38,550 nt of DNA from Patescibacteria group bacterium. GTDB lineage: Bacteria > Patescibacteriota > Microgenomatia > UBA1400 > JAHJAY01. The stretch lies in contig JAHJAY010000011.1 of NCBI GenBank assembly GCA_018813815.1, positions 1 through 38,550 on the forward strand, written 5' to 3'. Position 1 is the first letter of the stretch. Every line of letters starts with the position of its first letter. A program made the translations under genes and the position numbers. Shown one piece after another: positions 1 through 7,303 of this stretch. The notes under the pieces were generated by a model. It did not search any database. It worked only from the letters and a program-made list of their open reading frames with translations, and was not told where the DNA came from.

Positions 1-664
1 AATAGAAGTTAAGGCCTTGGATGATGTATCTTTTGAGGTTAAAAAGGGTGAATTTGTGGCTATCATGGGCCCTTCTGGTTCCGGCAAATCAACTCTTATG
101 CACCTTTTGGGTGCCTTAGATGTGCCAACAAAGGGCCAGTATTACTTGGATGGAGAAAAAATTGCCAACCTATATGATGATGAGTTGGCTGAAATTCGAA
201 ATAGAAAGATCGGCTTTATTTTTCAAGCATATAATCTATTGCCCAGAACTACAGCCCTGAAGAACGTAATGGTGCCGATGATGTATGGTAACACCTCCAA
301 AACAAAAAGGGTGAAAAAAGCTAAGAAGTATTTAGAGATGGTTGATCTGGGTGACAGACTTTATCATGTTCCCAATCAGCTATCGGGAGGACAACAACAG
401 AGAGTAGCCATTGCTCGAGCGCTTGCCATGAACCCGAGTATTATTCTGGCTGACGAACCAACAGGCAATATTGACACTAAACAGGCAATAGAAATTATGG
501 AAGTTCTCGAAGATTTAAATAAGAAAGGCCACACTATTTTAATGATTACTCACGAACAGGAAATCGCTGAATTCGCCAAACGGATTATTTATCTTCGAGA
601 CGGAAAGCTTGTCAAAGATAAAATAAACAAACACCGTCGAGAATTATCAAAAATTAAAAAATAA
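1..664 (+). CDS. ABC transporter ATP-binding protein, MacB/LolD type (5' end outside window)
   Basis: Walker A GPSGSGKST, signature LSGGQQQR, Walker B ILADEPTG. The frame stays open upstream of the listed TTG start (IEVKALDDVSF), so the true start lies before the window. Confidence 0.93.
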   Translation, partial: IEVKALDDVSFEVKKGEFVAIMGPSGSGKSTLMHLLGALDVPTKGQYYLDGEKIANLYDDELAEIRNRKIGFIFQAYNLLPRTTALKNVMVPMMYGNTSKTKRVKKAKKYLEMVDLGDRLYHVPNQLSGGQQQRVAIARALAMNPSIILADEPTGNIDTKQAIEIMEVLEDLNKKGHTILMITHEQEIAEFAKRIIYLRDGKLVKDKINKHRRELSKIKK

Positions 665-666
665 TC

Positions 667-1890
667 ATGGATTACAAAGAGCTGGTTTTAGAAAGTTTTA
701 GCACTCTTACCTTGAATAAAGTCAGAACCGGCCTGGCCATGCTCGGAGTGGTAATCGGCATTGGCAGCGTAATCGCCTTGGTTTCTTTGGGCCAAGCAAG
801 CCAGCGTTCAATTGAAGAACAGATAAGAACTTTGGGTTCAAATTTATTGACAGTATCTCCAGGGTCACAAAGAAGCGGCGGGGTTCGTGGCGCGGCAGGC
901 GGGGGTCAAACTTTAATTTATAACGATGCCAAAGCAATCATGAATTCTCCTCAAGTTACCACTGTTACAAAAGTTTCACCTGAATATTCCGGCCGGGAAC
1001 AAATAGTGGCTGGGCGCAACAATACTAACACTCAAGTAGTGGGTGTAACTCCAGAATATACAGAGGTGAGAAACGTAGATGTGTCGTCAGGTTTTTTTAT
1101 TAGCCAGCAAAATCTAAATAGTATGTCTAAGGTAGCTGTCTTGGGACCTCAAACTGCGGTGGATTTGTTTGGAGAAGGAGTTGACCCTGTTGGCAAAAAC
1201 ATAAGAATAAAAGGGTTGACTTTTAGAGTTGTGGGCATAACAACCAGCAAAGGTGGAGGCGGTTTTATGAATCAAGACGACAGAATATATGTGCCTTTAA
1301 CAACAGCTCAAAAACAATTGTTTGGCGTTGATTATTTAAGCTCGATTTCTATTGAAGTTATGAATCAGGATGTTATGGTTGAAGCTCAAAATCAAGTGGG
1401 CTACTTATTACTTGACAGGCATAAATTGAATGACCCGGCACAGGCAGATTTTTCGATTATGTCCCAAGCAGATATTATAGGAACTGCCACTGAAGTGACC
1501 GGCACTTTTACCACTCTTCTATCGGGAATTGCGGCCATTTCACTGATCGTTGGCGGCATTGGCATTATGAATATTATGTTAGTAACTGTAACGGAAAGAA
1601 CCAGGGAAATTGGTTTGAGAAAGGCTTTAGGGGCCAAGAAAAAAGTTATTAATGCTCAATTTTTACTGGAAGCGGTAATGGTGACTTTTGTTGGCGGATT
1701 AATTGGAATAGTTTTAGGAGTGGGTGTAGCTTATGCGCTTTCACGCTCCATGAGTTTACCGTTTGCGCTTTCAATCCCCTCTATCCTTTTGGCTTTTGGA
1801 GTATCAGCGGCTATTGGAGTCTTATTCGGCTGGTATCCGGCACAAAAAGCGGCTAACCTACAGCCAATTGAGGCATTACGTTATGAGTAG
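667..1890 (+). CDS. ABC transporter permease, MacB/FtsX-like
   Basis: N-terminal TM, periplasmic MacB_PCD-like region, C-terminal FtsX-like TMs with TERTREIGLRKALGAKKK motif. Starts 3 bp after the ATPase. Confidence 0.92.
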   Translation: MDYKELVLESFSTLTLNKVRTGLAMLGVVIGIGSVIALVSLGQASQRSIEEQIRTLGSNLLTVSPGSQRSGGVRGAAGGGQTLIYNDAKAIMNSPQVTTVTKVSPEYSGREQIVAGRNNTNTQVVGVTPEYTEVRNVDVSSGFFISQQNLNSMSKVAVLGPQTAVDLFGEGVDPVGKNIRIKGLTFRVVGITTSKGGGGFMNQDDRIYVPLTTAQKQLFGVDYLSSISIEVMNQDVMVEAQNQVGYLLLDRHKLNDPAQADFSIMSQADIIGTATEVTGTFTTLLSGIAAISLIVGGIGIMNIMLVTVTERTREIGLRKALGAKKKVINAQFLLEAVMVTFVGGLIGIVLGVGVAYALSRSMSLPFALSIPSILLAFGVSAAIGVLFGWYPAQKAANLQPIEALRYE

Positions 1891-1897
1891 AGCAAAA

Positions 1898-1927
1898 ACC
1901 CTGAGCGAGTGCAGCAAGCCGAAGGGT
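1898..1927. repeat. REP-like imperfect palindrome, copy 1
   Basis: ACCCTgagcgagtgcagcaagccgaAGGGT. Confidence 0.6.
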
Positions 1928-1975
1928 CGAAGCGTTAAGGTATAAATGAATATAAATTACAAGGAGGTAAACAAG

Positions 1976-2410
1976 ATGAAAAATAACATAGTTATTCTGT
2001 TAATTATAGCAGTCCTTTTAGCGGGGGGAGCTGGGTTTTTTGGCGGCATGAAATATCAACAAAGCAAACAACCTTCAAGGGCCGATTTTCAATCTCTTGG
2101 CCAATCCAGAGGAGGCCTGAGACAACCAGGCATGCCAGGCATGCAGCAAAGGGAAAGTTCTGGAATGATTAGGGGAGAAATAATTAACCAAGATGAAGAA
2201 ACTATTACTGTTAAATTACCAGACGATAGCAGCAAGATTATATTGATTTCGGAAAATACAACGATAAATAAGACAACTGCAGGCTCGGTGGATGATTTAG
2301 AAACTGGCAAACAAGTGATGGTGTTTGGTCAAGAGAATTCGGACAAAAGTATCTCAGCCAGCAATATCCAACTAGACTTTGGACTTGGGGAAGGCATACA
2401 GGAACATTAA
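1976..2410 (+). CDS. membrane-anchored/secreted protein, DUF5666-like beta domain
   Basis: ATG at 1976 has an AAGGAGGT Shine-Dalgarno at 1961-1968, so this start is preferred over 1946. N-terminal TM, then GEIINQDEETITVKLPDDSSKIILISENTTI. Confidence 0.7.
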   Translation: MKNNIVILLIIAVLLAGGAGFFGGMKYQQSKQPSRADFQSLGQSRGGLRQPGMPGMQQRESSGMIRGEIINQDEETITVKLPDDSSKIILISENTTINKTTAGSVDDLETGKQVMVFGQENSDKSISASNIQLDFGLGEGIQEH

Positions 2411-2448
2411 TCAGAATCAAGTACCTAACCTTATTCTGTGAATTTTTT

Positions 2449-2769
2449 TCAGGCTATTTTCTTAATTATTTTTACACCTTTTATTCCAAGAATCAAAAGA
2501 CAAAAAATTAATACTTTTAAAATAAAATGACCATGTATATCTATAAAATTTCTGGTCATGGGAGTTATTTTACCAACGAGTAAATGAACAAGAATTCCAA
2601 TTGGTAAAGTTAGAAATAACCAATTTTGTTTTGGTACATCAAGCCTGAGTTTTAGAAAGATTTTAGATAATAATGGAGAGAGTAAATGCATTCCTAGAAA
2701 TGCTGCCGAAAAATCAAAAATTGCGTATCCTCCAAGTCGAAATTGTCTAAGAAATTCTATTGTGGTCAT
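2449..2769 (-). CDS. small hypothetical membrane protein (cassette-like position)
   Basis: 106-aa ORF with about 3 hydrophobic segments. Starts 8 bp after an attC-like right end. Confidence 0.65.
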   Translation of the reverse strand: MTTIEFLRQFRLGGYAIFDFSAAFLGMHLLSPLLSKIFLKLRLDVPKQNWLFLTLPIGILVHLLVGKITPMTRNFIDIHGHFILKVLIFCLLILGIKGVKIIKKIA

Positions 2770-2777
2770 CTAATTTT

Positions 2778-2864
2778 ATTTAACGTTTTGGTATATCCAA
2801 AAATCGCTGGATTTATAATTAATGCATTTTAAGAAAGTTTCCAGTTTTCGGGTTTATATTATAG
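2778..2864 (-). repeat. attC-like element a (between GNAT and small membrane protein genes)
   Basis: Minus strand ends in ...AATTATAAATCCAGCGATTTTTGGATATACCAAAACGTTAAAT; GTTAAAT fits GTTRRRY. Shares AATTATAAATCCAGC and GGATAT with element b. Confidence 0.6.
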
Positions 2865-3356
2865 TGCCTTGGCATATAAATAACGATCTTCCATTTTCCC
2901 ACTTCTTCCCTGTATCGTTTTTCTGAGCAACCCCTCTTTAAGATATTTGTTTTTGATAGCAACCTTTTTGCTTGCTTTGTTTTTTGGATGCACAATTATC
3001 TGAATTCTTTTCAAGTTTAACTGTTTAAAACAAATATTTTCAGCCAACTTTACTGCCTTTGTGGCAATTCCCTTTCCCCAAAATTTATCATCAACAAAAT
3101 AACCAATCTCTCCGATATAGTTCCTATGATAGTCTATCTTTATTCCAATTGCTCCAACTATTTCATCATCAAAAAGGATTGTGTAGTTCCACTCTGTATT
3201 GTTTTTCCTGCGTTTTGAATTTTGCTTAAGCCAATTTTTTTCATCTTCAATTGATTTTGGCTTAACATTAAAATAGGTAAAATTAGGGCTATTCAGAATT
3301 TCGAAAAAGCGTTTTGCATCGCTAACTCTTTGCAGTCTTAATTTAATTTTTGGCAT
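2859..3356 (-). CDS. GNAT family N-acetyltransferase (RimJ/RimL-like)
   Basis: LRLQRVSDAKRFFEILNSP ... IGEIGYFVDDKFWGKGIATKAVKLAENICF ... NLKRIQIIVHPKNKASKKV. Confidence 0.9.
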   Translation of the reverse strand: MPKIKLRLQRVSDAKRFFEILNSPNFTYFNVKPKSIEDEKNWLKQNSKRRKNNTEWNYTILFDDEIVGAIGIKIDYHRNYIGEIGYFVDDKFWGKGIATKAVKLAENICFKQLNLKRIQIIVHPKNKASKKVAIKNKYLKEGLLRKTIQGRSGKMEDRYLYAKAL

Positions 3357-3441
3357 AACTTTTTGATTTCTATTTTACTACAAAATTACCCAATATTGAT
3401 GAATGAATGGACTTGCATGAGCCTCATATACCGCGTTATGT
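3353..3441 (-). repeat. attC-like element d (between glyoxalase and GNAT genes)
   Basis: Minus strand ACATAACGCGGTATATGAGG ... AAAAAGTTATGC. The left end matches element c (TAACGCGGTATATG.GG). The right end overlaps the GNAT start codon. Confidence 0.55.
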
Positions 3442-3460
3442 GATTTTAAATTTGTACTGT

Positions 3461-3892
3461 TTAATTATACTCAGCTAACTCAAGAATTATTTTATCTGGT
3501 CCACTAAAATAACACAATCTTTTTTTGCCGTGAATTTGTACATTTGAAAAAAAATGTACTCCTAAATTTTTTAACCTCTGATATTCTTTGTCAATATTTT
3601 TTACTTCAAGGGCCACATGTCTAAAGCCTATTCGATTTACTTGGTCGATTTTAGGATCTTTATCCCCAAGTGGATTATAATACTGAATAAGTTCTATATT
3701 GATTCTAGCGTTGGGAAAAACTAATTTTGCATATTTTGCCTTGGCGCGTGATAAACCAACTATTTTATCCATCCATTTTCCTTTAAGTATTTCCTCTTTT
3801 TCAAGCCTAAAGCCAAGCAAATCAATAAAAATTTTTTTTGATTCTTCTAAATCAGTTACTGATATATTAATATGATCAATTTTTTTAATCAT
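3461..3892 (-). CDS. VOC/glyoxalase family protein
   Basis: KIDHINISVTDLEESKKIFIDLLGF ... GFRHVALEVKNIDKEYQRLKNLGV ... DKIILELAEY. Confidence 0.88.
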   Translation of the reverse strand: MIKKIDHINISVTDLEESKKIFIDLLGFRLEKEEILKGKWMDKIVGLSRAKAKYAKLVFPNARINIELIQYYNPLGDKDPKIDQVNRIGFRHVALEVKNIDKEYQRLKNLGVHFFSNVQIHGKKRLCYFSGPDKIILELAEYN

Positions 3893-3924
3893 TAAAATAA
3901 TATAAATTTTATTTCTTTTCCATC

Positions 3925-4683
3925 TTACTCCCCAAACTTGATCACGTCACCAGTTCCATATTTCTTGGTTTTAAATTCATTGTGAAAACGTACTAATGTG
4001 GGAAAATCAACGCAGTGCATTGGGTAAAGTCTTTCGATCTTTTCTGCTTTAAAATATTCAATAGTACCATCTACTGCTTTTTGATCTTCTTCTTCAAATA
4101 AATGGAATCCTCCAATAACAGAATATAGCTTTTGACCGGTAACTTCTTTTGCATACTCGCATATATTGCAAATGCCAGAATGCGAACACCCGGTTAAAAC
4201 TACAACCCCACTTTTAGTCTTAATAGCTAAAGCGGAATCGTCAAGCATTTTGTCGTTCTCGAACATTCCTTTTTCAAAGTCTGTTTTTCTCGGAATTTCA
4301 CCTAAATAGAAAATACCTGGACTAAATTCGAATGGCTTCTTCGAACGAATAATTTCAAAATCGTTCTTAACTTTTTTACATTCGGATGGAGGTAATTTTT
4401 CAAGGATTTGAGGATGAATAATCATCTTCTTTTTTGTTTTGAAATTATGGTATCGAAGCCCACCAGTATGATCCAAATGAAAATGGGATAAAACGACAAA
4501 ATGCGTATCTTCAAGGTTAATTTTGAGTTTTTTAGCATTACGCCAATAAATATCAGTGCTGCCTGTGTCAAAAAGAATATTAACCCCATTGCTTTGAATA
4601 AAAGCAGAAAATCCCCATTCCGATACACATTTATCCCAACCCGCCTCAGATGTTTCGTTTTCACATAATAATGTTATTTTCAT
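3925..4683 (-). CDS. MBL-fold metallohydrolase (7,8-dihydropterin-6-methyl-4-(beta-D-ribofuranosyl)-aminobenzene 5'-phosphate synthase-like)
   Basis: LSHFHLDHTGG metal-binding motif, GCSHSGICN, IGGFHLF, MHCVDF. Confidence 0.88.
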   Translation of the reverse strand: MKITLLCENETSEAGWDKCVSEWGFSAFIQSNGVNILFDTGSTDIYWRNAKKLKINLEDTHFVVLSHFHLDHTGGLRYHNFKTKKKMIIHPQILEKLPPSECKKVKNDFEIIRSKKPFEFSPGIFYLGEIPRKTDFEKGMFENDKMLDDSALAIKTKSGVVVLTGCSHSGICNICEYAKEVTGQKLYSVIGGFHLFEEEDQKAVDGTIEYFKAEKIERLYPMHCVDFPTLVRFHNEFKTKKYGTGDVIKFGE

Positions 4684-4691
4684 ACGTCTTC

Positions 4692-4815
4692 GCTTAATGT
4701 TATTGTATATGCGAAATTGCGTTATTTTATAATTATTGTACCAAAATTGCGCAAGTTGGGTGACCCTGAGCGAATGAAATGAATTGAATGGGAAACCGCA
4801 TATACCGCGTTAGGC
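4692..4815 (-). repeat. attC-like element c (between NUDIX and MBL genes)
   Basis: Minus strand begins GCCTAACGCGGTATATGCGG (GCCTAAC fits RYYYAAC) and ends CGCATATACAATAACATTAAGC. The arms share a 9-bp perfect inverted repeat GTATATGCG/CGCATATAC. Total 124 bp. Confidence 0.65.
4763..4793. repeat. REP-like imperfect palindrome, copy 2 (inside attC-like element c)
   Basis: ACCCTgagcgaatgaaatgaattgaATGGG; closely resembles copy 1 on its 5' side. Confidence 0.45.
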
Positions 4816-4824
4816 GATGTAAGT

Positions 4825-5274
4825 TTAATTTGCTTTTCCTAAAATCCGTAAAGCTTCAAGAGAAAGTTCTTTTACATTTACAGGCATTTTTACTTTTTCA
4901 AGTTCATCTTCCGTGAACCACTTTAAATCGCTAACCTCACCATCCTCTGGATTTAGCCTAAATGTATTTGCGTTTGCATAATATATAAAATCAATATGTT
5001 GGTGGAACTCATTTATGTCCTCTAAAATAATATGCACTGGGCGCATAAGCTGCTTTGCATTGCCAAAGTCTATTTTTTTGTCAGCAGAATATAGTTCAAC
5101 ATCAAGACCAGCCTCTTCCTTGATTTCTCTTAAGGCAGCTTCCTGTGGCAACTCATCGCGATCAATGTGTCCACCAACCGGAAGCCAAATACCTAACTTT
5201 TTATGCAAATGCAAAAGAACTTTATTTTTATAAATAATTACCGTTGTAGCTGTAAAATGGCGGGTTATTTCCAT
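4825..5274 (-). CDS. NUDIX hydrolase
   Basis: Nudix box GGHIDRDELPQEAALREIKEEAGL. Confidence 0.93.
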   Translation of the reverse strand: MEITRHFTATTVIIYKNKVLLHLHKKLGIWLPVGGHIDRDELPQEAALREIKEEAGLDVELYSADKKIDFGNAKQLMRPVHIILEDINEFHQHIDFIYYANANTFRLNPEDGEVSDLKWFTEDELEKVKMPVNVKELSLEALRILGKAN

Positions 5275-5294
5275 AATTAAATTAAATTTATTTC

Positions 5295-5408
5295 ATATAG
5301 CGTTTCAACATATCCGAAGATAGCTGGATTTATAATTGTATTTTACCAAATCTAGCTATTTTGAGCGAATGCCGAGCCGAGACATCAACCGAATATACTG
5401 TATTATGC
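5295..5408 (-). repeat. attC-like element b (upstream of NUDIX gene)
   Basis: Minus strand GCATAATACAGTATATTCGG ... AATTATAAATCCAGCTATCTTCGGATATGTTGAAACGCTATAT. Same architecture as elements a and c. Confidence 0.6.
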
Positions 5409-5412
5409 GCCC

Positions 5413-5433
5413 CTCCTGAGCTTGTCGAAGGAG
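5413..5433. repeat. REP-like palindrome, copy 3
   Basis: CTCCTgagcttgtcgaAGGAG. Confidence 0.6.
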
Positions 5434-5509
5434 AGCGAGAATGCAATGTGGTCAAGTACCCGAACCCAAACCCTCTAAAGTAATCAAAAGTAATGATATA
5501 ATCCGTGCC

Positions 5510-5587
5510 ATGGAAAGACAAAAAGCATTCCTTGGGTGGAAGTGTAAATTATCGCCAGATGAAGTCCAGCTAGCAAAAGAAGAGTAG
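5510..5587 (+). CDS. possible 25-aa small ORF (MERQKAFLGWKCKLSPDEVQLAKEE)
   Basis: ATG lies 8 bp after an extended -10 (TGATATAAT, 5494-5502), so a transcript could be nearly leaderless. No homology assessed. Confidence 0.3.
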   Translation: MERQKAFLGWKCKLSPDEVQLAKEE

Positions 5588-5660
5588 GTTGGCTGTTGAT
5601 TTATTGTACACTTCTATCTAAAATTTGGGTAATTAAGATTAATCAGAATTATGGTGAGCA

Positions 5661-5697
5661 GTTCGACCTGAGCTCACTGTCGAAGGTCTTTTCGAAC
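5661..5697. repeat. REP-like palindrome, copy 4
   Basis: Nested arms GTTCGACCTgagctcactgtcgaAGGTCttttcgaac. Confidence 0.6.
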
Positions 5698-5708
5698 CAT
5701 AAAGAACC

Positions 5709-6389
5709 ATGAAAATTGATGTTTTAACCATTTTTCCGGAAATGTTTGCTGGGCCGTTAGATGCAAGTTTAATTGGCAAGGCTCAAAAAAAAGGCTTAGT
5801 ACAAATTAAAATTCATGATTTGCGCCGCTGGGCTGAAAACAAATATCAAAGCGTTGATGACCGCCCTTTTGGCGGCGGACCGGGCATGGTGATGCGCCCA
5901 GATGTCATTGATCGGGCCATTAAATCCTTAAACCTTAACCGTAAATCAAAAGTAATTTTGCTTACCCCGCAAGGAACTGTTTTTAATCAAAAAAAAGCCC
6001 AAAAATTATCAAAGGAAAAACACCTTATTTTTATCTGCGGCCATTATGAAGGCGTAGATGAACGAATAAGAGAACATTTGATTGATGAAGAAATTTCGAT
6101 TGGCGACTATGTTTTAACCGGCGGCGAACTTCCGGCTATGGTGGTAATTGATACGGTTGTGCGGCTAATACCAAACGTGGTTGGTAAACCGGAATCTTTA
6201 GAACAAGAGTCGTTTACTACAAACCGCCTGGATCATCCCCAATACACCCGACCGGCTGATTATAAAGGCTGGCAAGTACCAAAAGTGTTGCTTTCCGGCG
6301 ATCATCAGCAAATCGCCGAGTGGCGTAAAAAACAAGCTTTAAAAAAAACTAAAGCCCGGCGACCGGATTTACTGCTTAATAATCGCTAA
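5709..6389 (+). CDS. trmD: tRNA (guanine-N1)-methyltransferase
   Basis: KIDVLTIFPEMFAGPLDASLIGKA, DDRPFGGGPGMVM, ICGHYEGVDERI, EISIGDYVLTGGELPAM. Confidence 0.97.
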   Translation: MKIDVLTIFPEMFAGPLDASLIGKAQKKGLVQIKIHDLRRWAENKYQSVDDRPFGGGPGMVMRPDVIDRAIKSLNLNRKSKVILLTPQGTVFNQKKAQKLSKEKHLIFICGHYEGVDERIREHLIDEEISIGDYVLTGGELPAMVVIDTVVRLIPNVVGKPESLEQESFTTNRLDHPQYTRPADYKGWQVPKVLLSGDHQQIAEWRKKQALKKTKARRPDLLLNNR

Positions 6390-7238
6390 GGCTTCTCTGA
6401 AGGTGTGAAATTTAAAACCTAATTCTTTTTCCAGTTTTTTATTGTTAACCGCTAAATATTGCTGGCGCGGCCGGGGATCAGTTTTTAAATATTCCTTATA
6501 ACTGCCTTTTTTAATCCGGCTTTGATCTAAACCAAAAACTGCCGCCACCTGGGTGGCCAGTTGAAAAGCCGAAAGACTGGTTGAGCCAACACAATGAAAA
6601 ATTCCTTGAGGTTTTTTAGCTAAAGCCAAATCAAGCGCTTGGGCAATATCATCAATAAAAGTCGGGGTCACCAATACATCATCCCATTGGGGCGGCAAAG
6701 TGTTATTTTTAAGTTGAGCAATAACCTTTTTGACTAAATCGGGTTTGGCGGCAAACTTAGCCCGAAAAGGAAAAGCAAGCCGGAAAATAGCATAATTGCT
6801 GCCCAATTTTTCCACCTCTTCTTCTGCCCAGGCTTTGGTTTGACCATACCATTCAATTGGTAAACGCGGATCTTTCTCTGTATATGGCGATTTTTTCCGG
6901 CCATTAAAAACAAAGTCCGTAGAAATATGGATTAAGTATTTATTGAATTGCCGGCAAGCCTGGACAATATTGCGAGTACCCAAAACATTAACCTGATAAA
7001 CTAAGCCTTTTTTGTTATCGGTTTCCTGATGGGCTCGACTAACATTAGTAAAAGCCGCCATATGGATTAAAGACTTAGAAGAACTTTTACCAATCAAGTC
7101 AAAAACTTGACGGCGATTAGTAATATCAATACCCCGGTCAAGATCTAATAATTCAAAACTGTACTTGTGAGAAAAAAGCTCAACTAAGCGTGAGCCAACT
7201 AAACCGGAAAGGCCAGTGCCTAAAAGCGGTATTTTCAT
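6369..7238 (-). CDS. rfbD: dTDP-4-dehydrorhamnose reductase family (SDR)
   Basis: GTGLSGLVGSRLVE, HMAAFTNVSRAHQ, HISTDFVFNGRKKSPYTEKD; adjacent to rfbB. Confidence 0.88.
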   Translation of the reverse strand: MKIPLLGTGLSGLVGSRLVELFSHKYSFELLDLDRGIDITNRRQVFDLIGKSSSKSLIHMAAFTNVSRAHQETDNKKGLVYQVNVLGTRNIVQACRQFNKYLIHISTDFVFNGRKKSPYTEKDPRLPIEWYGQTKAWAEEEVEKLGSNYAIFRLAFPFRAKFAAKPDLVKKVIAQLKNNTLPPQWDDVLVTPTFIDDIAQALDLALAKKPQGIFHCVGSTSLSAFQLATQVAAVFGLDQSRIKKGSYKEYLKTDPRPRQQYLAVNNKKLEKELGFKFHTFREALAIIKQ

Positions 7239-7303
7239 AGCCTTCTTTCAGCCATACATTTAAAGCTCGTTATCATATTACACCTTGCTACCATGTTTGA
7301 ATT

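Noticed and set aside
722-937. Minus-strand ORF of 71 aa
   Set aside because: Antisense to the well-supported MacB-like permease gene; composition looks like a shadow ORF.
1763-1945. 60-aa plus ORF across the permease end
   Set aside because: Overlaps the permease in another frame and runs into the REP-like repeat; no domain.
5330-5521. 63-aa minus ORF
   Set aside because: Runs through attC-like element b and a REP palindrome; not convincing as coding.
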